Below are positions 22,179 to 30,675 of a stretch of DNA of 64,000 nucleotides, one piece after another. The position numbers were made by a program, and so were the translations under genes. Within the stretch, counting starts at the first letter, position 1. Every line of letters starts with the position of its first letter. Below the pieces are notes generated by a model. It did not search any database and was not told where the DNA came from. It was given only the letters and a program-made list of their open reading frames with translations. Source of the stretch: a virus; the IMG/VR virus record IMGVR_UViG_3300036881_000188, positions 60,054 to 124,053 of that record. One strand, 5' to 3'.

Positions 22179-22290
22179 AGAGCTGGTGCCGATGGGCACT
22201 GAGCAGAAACCCTGTCCGAAGTGTGGGGCTCCGGCCAAACACATTCCGAGCGGCGGGCAACGGTTCCATTTCAATTGGTTCGAGGAATAA
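22123..22290 (+). CDS. FmdB-type zinc-ribbon protein
   Basis: The protein has 55 residues: MPLYEFKCPDEKKCGHQFEE, then EQKPCPKCGAPAKHIPSG. YEF-x-C and CPKCG pairs with a Phe/Trp-rich end match FmdB-like zinc ribbons. ATG 22123 follows GAGGAGTTGTTCAA and overlaps the upstream gene by 56 bases. Role unknown, probably nucleic-acid or protein binding. Confidence 0.8.
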   Translation: MPLYEFKCPDEKKCGHQFEELVPMGTEQKPCPKCGAPAKHIPSGGQRFHFNWFEE

Positions 22291-22292
22291 TC

Positions 22293-23219
22293 ATGCCACC
22301 GAGAAAGAACAATGCACCCGCACTGGTTGCGGCTGCTCCCACTGCTGAAGTTACCTCTGCTGTCGAGGCGCAGGAACCTGAAGCTGTCGTCGAACCTCAT
22401 GTTCTGACAGACATCGACCGGCTCATGCGCGGCGGCGGTCAAGACGAGCGGGCTCTTCCGCTTTACCTGCAGGACTGGGCCAAAACCATCGAGCTGCTGA
22501 AGGCGCCATTTCATCCCGACGATGTGTCATTCCTTCCCCAGACGATCGATTACACGGCCAAGACCGCAACCGCGGCAGCCTATGCCGACTCGCGGGTTTA
22601 TACCGCACGAATGAACGAAGTCATCGGCTATGGCTTCTGGCAGTCCGAAGTGACACGGGTGGACATCGCGCCGTTCACCAAGATCATCAAGGCCAAGCTC
22701 GATTACAAAACCAAGGAAGTCATCTCGCCGCAGTCGGAGATCAGTGCCCACAAGGTGGGTGCGATCGTCCGGGTCGGCATCTGGATGGGACTGCTTTTGG
22801 GATGGGTCTGGCAGGATTCGAGCGGCGCCAAGGACACAGCGGACGAGAACTGGATCACCTCGGCAGAAGCGCAGGCTTACAAGCGCGCTATGTCCAAGTG
22901 GGGTCCTGGGATCTACTTCTATTCCTTCGGAAAGCTGAGCTATCCCTATGACCCGAAGACCGGGCAATGGAAACAGCAGCCCCAGATCCCCGAATGGGCC
23001 TACCCGATCAACTACTGCAACGATTGCGGTGAGCAGATCGTGACCATCCAGTACACGGACAAGGACAACATCACCCAGTCTATGCACGCCTGGGACATCT
23101 ACCTGCGGGGCATGGCCCAGTATGGCGTCGGTGTCTGTCCGAAATGCTCCAAGGCGCGACGTAATGCCGCGACCAGTCCGGAGGCTCAGAGCCGACTGCA
23201 GGAACAGCAGGCAGCCTAA
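22293..23219 (+). CDS. Rad52/DdrA-like single-strand annealing protein
   Basis: The protein has 308 residues. Residues about 62-205 follow the Rad52/DdrA pattern: LKAPFHPDDVSFLPQ, AYADSRVYTARMNEVIGYGFW, a beta-sheet (VGAIVRVGIW), then AYKRAMSKWGPGIYFYSFG, the helix that matches AxKRAxxxxGIG-Y. A CNDCG and CPKCS pair near the C-terminus may bind zinc. Such proteins anneal homologous strands in phage recombination. The start follows CGAGGAATAATC. It is followed by a clear terminator. Confidence 0.82.
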   Translation: MPPRKNNAPALVAAAPTAEVTSAVEAQEPEAVVEPHVLTDIDRLMRGGGQDERALPLYLQDWAKTIELLKAPFHPDDVSFLPQTIDYTAKTATAAAYADSRVYTARMNEVIGYGFWQSEVTRVDIAPFTKIIKAKLDYKTKEVISPQSEISAHKVGAIVRVGIWMGLLLGWVWQDSSGAKDTADENWITSAEAQAYKRAMSKWGPGIYFYSFGKLSYPYDPKTGQWKQQPQIPEWAYPINYCNDCGEQIVTIQYTDKDNITQSMHAWDIYLRGMAQYGVGVCPKCSKARRNAATSPEAQSRLQEQQAA

Positions 23220-23225
23220 CCCAAA

Positions 23226-23253
23226 GGCGGGAGCGATCCCGCCTTGCATTTCT
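23226..23253 (+). terminator. Rho-independent terminator
   Basis: GGCGGGA-GCGA-TCCCGCC (23226-23243) is a perfect 7-bp GC stem with a GNRA loop, followed by TTGCATTTCT. It lies directly after the Rad52-like gene and before the clamp gene: the best classical terminator in the window. Confidence 0.8.
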
Positions 23254-23269
23254 CACGGAGAACCAACAC

Positions 23270-24469
23270 ATGAAATTCCAGATCAAGGTCGGAGACCTGC
23301 TCGCAGCAGTGAACGATGTCTCCTTCACGATTGACAAGAAAAGCACGGAAGGTTCCGGCGGAATCCTGGTCAGGGCGTTTAAGACTGAGACCGAAGCAGC
23401 CGTTCTGTTGTACACCACCATGCACAAAGCCGAGACTGTCATCAAGCATTCAGCCACGGTCGAATTGCCTGGTCAAGCCTTACTCGATCCAGGGCAGCTT
23501 CGTGCCGGCCTGCTCCACCGCGACCCGGATGATATTGCCGACGTCTCGCGCATCGAGAAGAAGGATCAGCCGACCAAGATCCAGGTGAAGATCGGCAAGA
23601 GCGTCTTCCATCTGAGCGACAATCCGACCGGCATGGATGAGATGGCCAAGCGGATGCAGGAGATTCCTTTCCGGCAGCCCGAAGCCTACACCATGAAGGG
23701 GCAGGCTTTGTCCGAGTTCGTACGCCGGGTTTCGTTCTGCATTCCCAACGAGAACGAAGGCACCCAGCAGTTCGAGCTTGGCGGTATGCGCCTGCTCTGC
23801 GGCGATGAGGGCTTTGAAGCGCAGGCGACGGACGGCCACGCTTGCGCGCGGATCATTATCAAGGGCGAGAAAGGCCCGCAGAAGATGGAGAGCATCCTGC
23901 TCCCGCGTCTGGCGCTGCCTGCCCTGGCCAAGCTGGTCAAGAAGGAAGACGGTGTGAAGGTCATCGAAGGTCCGAAGAATGGCCGTAACGATGTCGTCAA
24001 GCTGTTCTTCAAGATCGGCGACAATACCTTCTTCGGCACCAGGCTACTGCTCGGAACCTTCCCGGCCATCGTGAGCGTTCTTCGGACTCACGCCCCGGAC
24101 TTCTGGTTCAAGATCGACCGCGAACAGCTCAAGCAGGTGCTCGAACGCGCGCCGGCTTTCGATGAGCTGTTGCTGGTGAAGCTCCAGGTTGTCGGTGACG
24201 TCATTCGTGTCATCACCAAGGGCAAGAATGCCGACATCACAGACGAGCTTCCGATTGAGCGGGAAGAGGGAATGCCGGCGGATCTCAACATCTCGATCAC
24301 CACCAACCTCCCGTATGTGAAAAACGTGGCCAGCGGTTCCAACCTCGAGAAGCTCCGCTTCGGAGTGAGTGACTACAACGTGAAGGCGAAGGCGGCCAAG
24401 GCGTTGATCGTGGATGACGCGAACGATGGGATCGACGCGACCTACGCGATCATGCCGGTGAGGCCCTAG
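23270..24469 (+). CDS. DnaN-like sliding clamp
   Basis: The protein has 399 residues, about the length of bacterial beta clamps (three repeated clamp domains). Landmarks include GGILVRAFKTE, an internal FRQPEAYTMKGQALSEFVRRVSF type domain start, ATDGHACARIIIK (family ATDgHRLa), and the C-terminal DATYAIMPVRP (family YVVMPMRL). Clamps ring the DNA and hold the polymerase. The clamp-loader gene lies 2.7 kb downstream. ATG 23270 follows CACGGAGAACCAACAC. Confidence 0.85.
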   Translation: MKFQIKVGDLLAAVNDVSFTIDKKSTEGSGGILVRAFKTETEAAVLLYTTMHKAETVIKHSATVELPGQALLDPGQLRAGLLHRDPDDIADVSRIEKKDQPTKIQVKIGKSVFHLSDNPTGMDEMAKRMQEIPFRQPEAYTMKGQALSEFVRRVSFCIPNENEGTQQFELGGMRLLCGDEGFEAQATDGHACARIIIKGEKGPQKMESILLPRLALPALAKLVKKEDGVKVIEGPKNGRNDVVKLFFKIGDNTFFGTRLLLGTFPAIVSVLRTHAPDFWFKIDREQLKQVLERAPAFDELLLVKLQVVGDVIRVITKGKNADITDELPIEREEGMPADLNISITTNLPYVKNVASGSNLEKLRFGVSDYNVKAKAAKALIVDDANDGIDATYAIMPVRP

Positions 24470-24471
24470 CC

Positions 24472-24636
24472 GTGGACATCCTGGCTTTTGTTGTTGCCAG
24501 ATTGTTCACGAAGACTTTCTGGCTCCTGGTGGGTGTGACCTTTGTGGGCGTCGTAATGATGGGCGCCCGGTCTTCCTACCGTAACAGCATCTTCCAGGCG
24601 GCTGGAGAAACGATCGGCAAGAGGTTCAATCGCTGA
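24472..24636 (+). CDS. small membrane protein, 54 aa (GTG start)
   Basis: A frame from GTG 24472, just after the clamp gene, to TGA 24636. It encodes VARLFTKTFWLLVGVTFVGVVMMG, split here as a single transmembrane helix, followed by a basic amphipathic tail (GETIGKRFNR). Unknown role. Tight packing and the clear helix support it. Confidence 0.6.
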   Translation: MDILAFVVARLFTKTFWLLVGVTFVGVVMMGARSSYRNSIFQAAGETIGKRFNR

Positions 24637-24637
24637 C

Positions 24638-25363
24638 ATGTTTACACTCTTCGATGGGCTTGAAGTTCAGCAGGAGAAGATAAGCGACGTCATCAAGGCG
24701 CTTTGTGTTCCTTGTGACGGCTGTCGGCTCAGTCTGATCCATCCTTACAACCGTGGCTTCATTTACCGCGGCGATCCCTACGCTCGGATTGCCGTGGTGT
24801 ATGAGGCTCCACGGGACGCGGAAACTGAACGTGGAGTTTCGATGGTCGGAGCCCACGGAAAAGCCTTCGAGAAATGGATGAGGCTCCTCAAACTGGACAC
24901 AACCAAAGACGTGTTCATCACCAGTATGGTGCAATGCCAGCCTCCGCTGGAACGGAAGGGCGATGAGAAACAGCAGCGAGAGCCGGACAAGTCCGAGATC
25001 TCAGCCTGCTTCGGTCCCAGATGCCTCCGTGTAATCCGTGCCATGCCCAATCTGGAAGCTGTGATGATTCTCGGCTGGACGGCCGCCGGGGCCATACTTG
25101 GCTTCGGCGAAGAAGCCAACGACAAGCCGAAAGCCAAGACGCACGACACCCAATGGTTTGAGAGCTCGTTGCTGCCAGGCATTCCGATCTTCTGCATGGT
25201 CGATCCGGTCTGGGTGATCAAGAAGCCCTCCCCTGATAAGAATGCAATCGTCGAGCGGGCACTCGACTACTTCCGGCGCGAGTTCCTGGAACAGACCAGG
25301 ATCGCAGAGCTGGCGCGCGCGGCGCGCGCACGGCGCGAAGAGCTGGGATTGGGATTGATCTAA
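24638..25363 (+). CDS. uracil-DNA glycosylase superfamily protein (type 4-like)
   Basis: The protein has 241 residues. CDGC (about 26-29) plus Cys near 98 and 125 could hold an iron-sulfur cluster. ARIAVVYEAPRDAETERG (about 49-66) replaces the type 4 motif GEAPGxxE, with Tyr for the first Gly. DVFITSMVQCQPP (about 89) and VMILGWTAAGAILG (about 144) follow the family. UDG-type enzymes remove uracil from DNA. The changed motif 1 leaves activity uncertain. Some phages use such a domain as a polymerase-linked factor. Confidence 0.72.
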   Translation: MFTLFDGLEVQQEKISDVIKALCVPCDGCRLSLIHPYNRGFIYRGDPYARIAVVYEAPRDAETERGVSMVGAHGKAFEKWMRLLKLDTTKDVFITSMVQCQPPLERKGDEKQQREPDKSEISACFGPRCLRVIRAMPNLEAVMILGWTAAGAILGFGEEANDKPKAKTHDTQWFESSLLPGIPIFCMVDPVWVIKKPSPDKNAIVERALDYFRREFLEQTRIAELARAARARREELGLGLI

Positions 25364-25626
25364 ACAGCATAAGTTTGCAACGGCTCGCGGTGTAGGACCG
25401 CGGCTTTACTAGGGAGCGATTCGATATTGTATGTGGCCCCTGCCTGGTGACAGGCAGAAACTGTGCGGCCATGCCCAGGGGTAACCAATCCCGCTTGTAC
25501 GGCGACAAGGGCGTCGAGGGCTTTTCGGCAATCCACAGAGGCCGGGTGTTCCCGGTTCTATCCCGGTCATACCGAATCAAGTCGGCAACCAATCCGACCC
25601 GTTGCATTTCAAGAACCAGGAGAACC
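25364..25626 (+). other. gene-free, structured region upstream of ligase operon
   Basis: No convincing gene. Two strong hairpins lie close together: CGCGGT-GTAGG-ACCGCG (25386-25402) and CTGCCTG-GTGA-CAGGCAG (25440-25457). The second is enclosed by GGCC (25435-25438) pairing with GGCC (25467-25470). This looks like a structured RNA or a leader regulating the downstream ligase operon. The rest (25480-25610) shows nothing further. No tRNA consensus is present. Confidence 0.45.
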
Positions 25627-25845
25627 ATGCGCATCTACAACCCGATTCATTTATGGCGTACGTTCTGGGCTTATTGGAACGAGTTCGATGGCCAGCCTAT
25701 CTGCAAGCGCCCACGGCGGCGGCTACACAGTTCCTGGGTGCAAACAACATGTGTTCTTGTGCCCTGGATCGACTGGCCAAAGCACAAGTTCAAGCTGCCT
25801 TCTGATTGGCCACCGAAACAAGTACTGCAAAGGAAACAACAATGA
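25627..25845 (+). CDS. aromatic-rich small protein, 72 aa
   Basis: ATG 25627 follows CCAGGAGAACC. The protein is Trp-rich (LWRTFWAYWNEFDG; VPWIDWPKHKF) and basic. It has no clear membrane helix and no recognised family. Another small Trp-rich protein follows the second ligase (29732). The stop overlaps the ligase start (ATGA), so it is co-translated with the ligase. Confidence 0.65.
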   Translation: MRIYNPIHLWRTFWAYWNEFDGQPICKRPRRRLHSSWVQTTCVLVPWIDWPKHKFKLPSDWPPKQVLQRKQQ

Positions 25846-26879
25846 GCCCATTTCTTTGGGATGAGCTTGAGCCTGGCGAGCAGGTAGTCGAGATCATCAC
25901 TGTTCAAGGCCCGGTGGTTGTCCGCCGCAAGCGCGAGGGCATCCAGCTGTGCAAGGTCTACGACCCGAAGAAACCACCCAAGTTCCGGGAGGTGTACCTC
26001 GAGCCCAAACTGGATGGCATCCGTGGCATCGTGGTGGTCAAGGACGGAAAGGCGATTGCCTATAGCTCGACAGGATTGCCGCACTACAACGTCGGTCACA
26101 TCCTGAAGATCTTTGAAGAGAGTGCCGTCCTCTATCCAGCTTTGGTTGACAATCGCACCTTCGATGGTGAGTTCCTGATCCATGGGATCGACCAGCCTGA
26201 GGCATTTGATGTCACCAGTGGCCTGCTTCGCCGGCATGACTTCGATGAACGCAGTCTGGCCATTGACTTCCATGTCTGGGACACGATTCTGACCTCTGAG
26301 TTCGAGAGCAAGACCTGCACTCGAACACAAGAGAGCCGGAAGATCTCCCTGGACTGTGCGACCGATGCCATCAATCACTTGCAGATCATCAAGGTAGTTG
26401 CCTACCGGGCGCCGAACAACCCGGAAGCCATCAAGCACTGGACAGACCTGTATCTGGAACAGGGCTACGAAGGCATCGTTCTCAAGGATGTCGATGGCAT
26501 ATACCAGTTCCGAAAGTCTGGTGTCTGGCTCAAGTGGAAGCCGTTCATCGACGGCGATATGGAGATCATCGGTGCCATGGAAGGCCGCGGCAAGCACGCC
26601 GGCATCCTGGGCAACCTGATGGTCAGAGGCTATCTCTGCGATGACGGTAACATCTCACCGGATCGGGACAGCGACAGCGTTCCCGGCGAACAGATGATCG
26701 AATGCGAAGTCGGCATGGGCAAGAAGGTTTCCGACCTGGACCGTGACCGGCTCTGGAAACAGCACCTTCGGGGCGAGCTGGTCGGCCTTGTGGCCGAGAT
26801 TTATTACCAGAACCTGACCAAGGATGGCGCGGCGCTTCGCATGGGCAAGTTCCGCCGGCTGCGGGAGGACAAGTCATGA
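25842..26879 (+). CDS. ATP-dependent DNA ligase
   Basis: The protein has 345 residues. Motif I EPKLDG (Lys56 is the nucleotide-accepting lysine), motif III-like RTFDGEFLIHG, motif IV YEGIVLKD and motif V WLKWKPF are in order, followed by a C-terminal OB-fold region. Ligases seal nicks in replication and repair. The start is set by the ATGA overlap and GGAAACAACA. A second, unrelated-looking ligase lies at 28645. Confidence 0.9.
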   Translation: MSPFLWDELEPGEQVVEIITVQGPVVVRRKREGIQLCKVYDPKKPPKFREVYLEPKLDGIRGIVVVKDGKAIAYSSTGLPHYNVGHILKIFEESAVLYPALVDNRTFDGEFLIHGIDQPEAFDVTSGLLRRHDFDERSLAIDFHVWDTILTSEFESKTCTRTQESRKISLDCATDAINHLQIIKVVAYRAPNNPEAIKHWTDLYLEQGYEGIVLKDVDGIYQFRKSGVWLKWKPFIDGDMEIIGAMEGRGKHAGILGNLMVRGYLCDDGNISPDRDSDSVPGEQMIECEVGMGKKVSDLDRDRLWKQHLRGELVGLVAEIYYQNLTKDGAALRMGKFRRLREDKS

Positions 26880-27145
26880 AGATGAAGTACAGCATTGAGT
26901 TCATCTACTCGGACAACAACCAGGTGTACCTGGATGATGTCGAACTTGAACTCGAAGAGTTCACGCGGGTCAGTGCCTTTCTCTATGCGCTTGAGAAAGC
27001 AGGCGTGATCGAAAAGGAAGGTGGCGGAGGCGAGCTGATCTATCCATTCTCCGAGCCTGAGTTCAGCAGCTTTGAAGACCTTCAGAAGAGATGGTCAGAA
27101 GGTTCCCTGGTTTCGATGGGCGCCGACTATGAGATCGAGCTATGA
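26876..27145 (+). CDS. hypothetical protein, 89 aa
   Basis: The ATGA start couples it to the ligase. It is strongly acidic, with a beta-rich start (YSIEFIYSDNNQVYLDDVE) and a helix. Unknown role. An 18-codon frame (27142-27198) bridges its stop and the clamp-loader start. Confidence 0.68.
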   Translation: MKMKYSIEFIYSDNNQVYLDDVELELEEFTRVSAFLYALEKAGVIEKEGGGGELIYPFSEPEFSSFEDLQKRWSEGSLVSMGADYEIEL

Positions 27146-27198
27146 GCCTCCACGAGATCGTCAAGGGTCTCAAACAACGGAAGGGTAAGCATGCCTGA
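27142..27198 (+). CDS. possible 18-aa bridging peptide
   Basis: A frame from the ATGA overlap (27142) to TGA 27198, overlapping the clamp-loader ATG by 8 bases. It reads SLHEIVKGLKQRKGK, a basic helix. It may simply keep ribosomes on the message to couple clamp-loader translation. Confidence 0.3.
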   Translation: MSLHEIVKGLKQRKGKHA

Positions 27199-28246
27199 CA
27201 CACAAGAACGGAACCTGAGCGTCTCACTGCGGCCGCGACGTTTCAGCGAGGTGATCGGTTACACCGACACCATCGAACAACTCAAGAACCAGTTCACCGC
27301 CGGCAGGGTTCCTACTGCCCTGAAGTTTGTCGGGGTTTCGCGCGGCGGCAAGACCACCCTGGCCAGGATTGTGGCCATGTCTGTCAACTGTACCCACGGC
27401 GAGTTCGGGGAACCCTGTGACGCCTGCCTGGAGAACGCTGACTTCGAGATCAATGAGATGAACGCCGCGGCCTTCGGCAAGGCAGAGGACATGCGCGATC
27501 TGTTGAATGATCTGCGCTGGACACCGCGAGCCGGTTTCTACCGGGTGTTCATCCTCGACGAGTGCCAGCAGATGACGACGGCAGCCCAGAACATTCTGCT
27601 CAAGCCGCTTGAGCAGGCTGACTCCTGCAACATCTTCATCTTCTGTACGACCGATCCAACCAAGCTGATCCCGGCGCTTCAGAAACGCTGTGGGAGCTGC
27701 CAGTTCACTGTGGATGGACTCAGTGCTTCAGAGATTGAACAGTTGATCAATTACGCCTCTCCGTTTGTGGTGGAAGGCGGCTTCGATCAACAGACCGTTC
27801 TTGCTCTGACCCAGCTTCTGGTTGAGCGGAGCATCTTCGCACCCGGCGATGTCGTGTCGGCCGTTGAACGGCTGTCCAATGGCGCCACACTCGAAGCTGC
27901 AGCCGTGTCCTCCGACTTTTCCGGCAAGGTTGACATCAAGGTGCTCAACGCCGCGGTGGTTAGAGGAGACTGGGACATCTGCCGGAAACAGCTCGCCCTC
28001 GCCGAGCCCCGTGATGGCGACGAGATCAGGGTGAGGCTCACTGCCCACCTGCGCTATCTGTTGCTCGATCAAGGCTGCCAGCCTGTCCGTGCGGATCTGT
28101 TGTCGCAGTTCATTCATGAGCTGACGGACCACGATACACCGATCAGCGGCCTCGTGCTGTCCGCAACAGTGGCATCGGTTCTCAAGATCTGCAACATCGT
28201 CCGGGAAGCAGCAGCCCGGCGTACGCAGTTCCAGAGGGCGGCCTGA
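27191..28246 (+). CDS. DnaX-like clamp-loader ATPase
   Basis: The protein has 351 residues. LRPRRFSEVIGY (about 13-24) is the family start. GVSRGGKTTLARI (about 48-60) is the Walker A, with Ser-Arg replacing the usual Pro-Gly-Thr. CTHGEFGEPCDAC (about 67-79) is the DnaX zinc module, and VFILDECQQMT (about 118-128) the Walker B. LQKRCGSCQFT replaces the Ser-Arg-Cys sensor. It should load the DnaN-like clamp; a separate delta subunit was not found. The start follows GGAAGGGTAAGC. Confidence 0.88.
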   Translation: MPDTQERNLSVSLRPRRFSEVIGYTDTIEQLKNQFTAGRVPTALKFVGVSRGGKTTLARIVAMSVNCTHGEFGEPCDACLENADFEINEMNAAAFGKAEDMRDLLNDLRWTPRAGFYRVFILDECQQMTTAAQNILLKPLEQADSCNIFIFCTTDPTKLIPALQKRCGSCQFTVDGLSASEIEQLINYASPFVVEGGFDQQTVLALTQLLVERSIFAPGDVVSAVERLSNGATLEAAAVSSDFSGKVDIKVLNAAVVRGDWDICRKQLALAEPRDGDEIRVRLTAHLRYLLLDQGCQPVRADLLSQFIHELTDHDTPISGLVLSATVASVLKICNIVREAAARRTQFQRAA

Positions 28247-28629
28247 TGCAGCTCAATGAACTGACAGCCAGAATCGTGAGCTGGATTACCAGCAGTTTCG
28301 GGTGGGAGGTCTTCCGCGACAAGCATGAACGCGGCCGGCGCTTCCTAGAAGAGGTGGTCGAGTTGAACCAGGCGATGGGCGTTCCTCACGAGGATGCCCT
28401 TCGCATTGTCAACCACGTCTACTCCCGGCCGGTCGGCAAGATCGAACAGGAGATGGGTGGAGTTGGCATCACCCTCCTTGGGTTGTGTGGAGCTTTGTCG
28501 CTGGACTTCCAGAAGCTGACCAAGCAAGAGCTGGACCGCGTGCTGGCTCTCCCGGCGGATCACTTCCGCAAACGCAATGTCCTGAAAGCTCAGGCGGGAA
28601 TCGCCATGTTGCCGACAGGCACAGATTGA
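28246..28629 (+). CDS. MazG-like NTP pyrophosphohydrolase
   Basis: The protein has 127 residues, all-helical. RRFLEEVVELNQAMG (about 30-44, the EExxE metal motif) and KIEQEMGGVGITLLGLC (about 65-81, ExxD-like pair) match the all-alpha NTP-pyrophosphatase superfamily. Such enzymes clean up unwanted nucleotides. The start overlaps the clamp-loader stop. Confidence 0.72.
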   Translation: MQLNELTARIVSWITSSFGWEVFRDKHERGRRFLEEVVELNQAMGVPHEDALRIVNHVYSRPVGKIEQEMGGVGITLLGLCGALSLDFQKLTKQELDRVLALPADHFRKRNVLKAQAGIAMLPTGTD

Positions 28630-28644
28630 AATTGGAGAAAGAGA

Positions 28645-29739
28645 ATGAGTGTACGGTCAATCAGCCTCGCGTACCGCGACGGCAGCTCTGACAAGGTTTA
28701 CCACGCCCAGATCGAGGAGAAAGACAACGGATATGTTGTCAATTTCCAGTACGGTCGGCGGGGTTCGACGCTGAACAGCGGAAGCAAGACCGTAACGCCG
28801 GTAGCCCTGGCCGCGGCACAGAAGGTCTACGACAAGCTCGTAGCCGAGAAGAAGGGCAAAGGCTATTCCGAGGGCGAAGAGGGCACGCCCTACGCCGGCA
28901 GCGAGCTAGCTGGCCAGCAGAGCGGGTTGATCCCGCAGCTCCTGAACGCTGTCGATGAAGAGCAGGTGGAGTTTCTGCTCGACAGCGAGAACTACTTCAT
29001 GCAGGAGAAAAAGGACGGCGTCCGCCAGTTTGTCACGCGCGTTTGTGACCAGATCACCGGCGGCAACCGCAAGGGTTTGATCGTTGCTGTTTCCCAGTCC
29101 ATCGCCGCAGGCGTTCTGAGTCTTCGCACCAAGCAGGATGCTGACTTCATCCTGGACGGCGAAGCGATTGGCGACGTGTACTGGCCCTTCGACGTTCTCC
29201 GTTATGGCGGCCAGGATACGACCGGCATGCCTGTTGAGAACCGCTGGTCTCTGTTGGAGGGCTTGTTGGGGACGACCTCCTTGCCGGCGATCGGGTTCCT
29301 GACGACGGCTTACACGCCCGAGACCAAACGCGCCCTCTTCGACAAGATCAAAGCCGAGCGTGGTGAAGGCGTGGTCTTCAAGAAGCTGGGCTCCAAGTAC
29401 GTGCCCGGCCGGCCGAACTCCGGCGGCAACCAGCTCAAGTTCAAATTCAAGGGCTCGGCAACCTGTCAAGTCATTCAGCAGAACCAAGGCAAGCGTTCAG
29501 TCGAGGTCGGCCTTGTTCAGGATGCGACCTGGGTTAGAACAGTAGGCAATGTCACGATCCCGGCCAACTATGAGGTTCCCGAGGCCGGCAGCATCGTGGA
29601 GGTTGAATACCTCTATGCCTTCCCGGGCGGTTCGCTCTTCCAGCCGGTCTACAAGGGACCGCGCGCAGACAAGGATGCGGCCGACGCCTACGACACCCTG
29701 AAGTTCAAGCAGAGTACGACCGACGAGGACGATGCCTAA
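28645..29739 (+). CDS. WGR-domain ATP-dependent DNA ligase
   Basis: The protein has 364 residues. Residues 4-75 form a WGR domain (HAQIEEKDNGYVVNFQYGRRG), which in PARPs binds damaged DNA ends. The ligase core follows: motif I QEKKDGVR (Lys123), ILDGEAIGD (III), EGVVFKK (IV) and QLKFKFKGSA (V), then an OB fold. The fusion suggests a nick- or break-directed ligase separate from the replicative one at 25842. Start ATG 28645 has TTGGAGAAAGAGA upstream. Confidence 0.88.
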   Translation: MSVRSISLAYRDGSSDKVYHAQIEEKDNGYVVNFQYGRRGSTLNSGSKTVTPVALAAAQKVYDKLVAEKKGKGYSEGEEGTPYAGSELAGQQSGLIPQLLNAVDEEQVEFLLDSENYFMQEKKDGVRQFVTRVCDQITGGNRKGLIVAVSQSIAAGVLSLRTKQDADFILDGEAIGDVYWPFDVLRYGGQDTTGMPVENRWSLLEGLLGTTSLPAIGFLTTAYTPETKRALFDKIKAERGEGVVFKKLGSKYVPGRPNSGGNQLKFKFKGSATCQVIQQNQGKRSVEVGLVQDATWVRTVGNVTIPANYEVPEAGSIVEVEYLYAFPGGSLFQPVYKGPRADKDAADAYDTLKFKQSTTDEDDA

Positions 29740-29947
29740 GCTCTTTTGGGAACCCCACAAGGTCATCAAGCGCCACCACTGGCCGTTCAACTCCCAGTTC
29801 TGGTGGTGGCTTCTGCGCGGCGTCAAGTCATCCGACTGGCGCCGCGTGTGCTGGCGTTGCCGGTACACCGGCCAGGCACACCTTCATCGGGAGTCAGGCG
29901 CTTGCCGGCGTTTCAAGCATCCGCCTGTTTTCAAAGGAGTGCTATGA
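29732..29947 (+). CDS. Trp/Arg-rich small protein, 71 aa
   Basis: It overlaps the ligase by 8 bases. The sequence is rich in Trp, Arg and His (HHWPFNSQFWWWLLRG) with CWRC and one more Cys that could bind metal. No family. It is coupled to the next gene by ATGA. Confidence 0.62.
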   Translation: MPKLFWEPHKVIKRHHWPFNSQFWWWLLRGVKSSDWRRVCWRCRYTGQAHLHRESGACRRFKHPPVFKGVL

Positions 29948-30219
29948 GCTGTTACGGGCACGAAGAACGATCTTCAACTCCTCTTTCAACCAGTATTCCC
30001 CGGCGAGAACAACTGGTGGCAGCTGTTCGTGTGCAGCAAAAGCGAGCAGCCCGGAGGGCAAATGCCTCCTTGGCTTTGGCAAGGCCCTATTACACACCCC
30101 CGGTTACAGTGCTCAGTCATTCGGAGATCCACTATCTGATCGACAACAATTCGAGGACCATCGCCAGTCTTGCCGATCCTCGCATCGCCAGTGCGATCGC
30201 CGACTTCCTGAACAGCTGA
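29944..30219 (+). CDS. hypothetical protein, 91 aa
   Basis: The ATGA start 29944 has AAAGGAGTGCT upstream. A basic, low-complexity N-terminus is followed by a helical segment (HSEIHYLIDNNSRTIASLAD). Unknown. Confidence 0.62.
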   Translation: MSCYGHEERSSTPLSTSIPRREQLVAAVRVQQKRAARRANASLALARPYYTPPVTVLSHSEIHYLIDNNSRTIASLADPRIASAIADFLNS

Positions 30220-30244
30220 CTCAACATGAAAGGCAGGACTGGCT

Positions 30245-30466
30245 ATGTCCCATAGACCAGAAGAACTCAATGCATGCCTTGAGCAGTGTGCTCGTGAATT
30301 GCCCGCAGGTTATCAGGTGACGATCGCTGTCGAGTTCGAATCAGGGTCGCTCAACCTGATCGGTCCTGACGGCGAAGAAATCGAATATCCCTCCAATCAC
30401 GAGTACGGTCTTGCTGAAGATGCCGTGGACGCTCTGAACCACGCAAAGGAGCTTGCCGGTGGCTGA
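30245..30466 (+). CDS. hypothetical acidic protein, 73 aa
   Basis: The start follows GGCAGGACTGGCT. Helix (EELNACLEQCARELPAG) then strands (YQVTIAVEFESG; LNLIGPDGEEI). It overlaps the next gene by 8 bases. Unknown. Confidence 0.65.
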   Translation: MSHRPEELNACLEQCARELPAGYQVTIAVEFESGSLNLIGPDGEEIEYPSNHEYGLAEDAVDALNHAKELAGG

Positions 30467-30671
30467 TGCAGTCTGCACGTTCATGACAATCGGAGAGCAG
30501 CTTGCCCTGTTGCTGAGTGGCGCTCCCGATCCCCGGCTTCCCCGCGGATCGGTTGGCTGGTATGAGACTGCAACGGGCTGTTGCGGTGACCAGATACTGT
30601 TCGACAAACCATTAACCGGCTGGACAGAAGTGCTTTGTCGAAAGTGCGGTCATTTCACGACAGTCAGGTAG
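30459..30671 (+). CDS. small Cys-containing protein, 70 aa (GTG start)
   Basis: GTG 30459 has AAGGAG 7 bases upstream; a TTG at 30453 is also in frame. ATGCCGDQ and CRKCGHF suggest a zinc ribbon. The first half (FMTIGEQLALLLSG) is helical. It is the last gene before the ribonucleotide-reductase leader. Confidence 0.62.
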   Translation: MADAVCTFMTIGEQLALLLSGAPDPRLPRGSVGWYETATGCCGDQILFDKPLTGWTEVLCRKCGHFTTVR

Positions 30672-30675
30672 CTCA

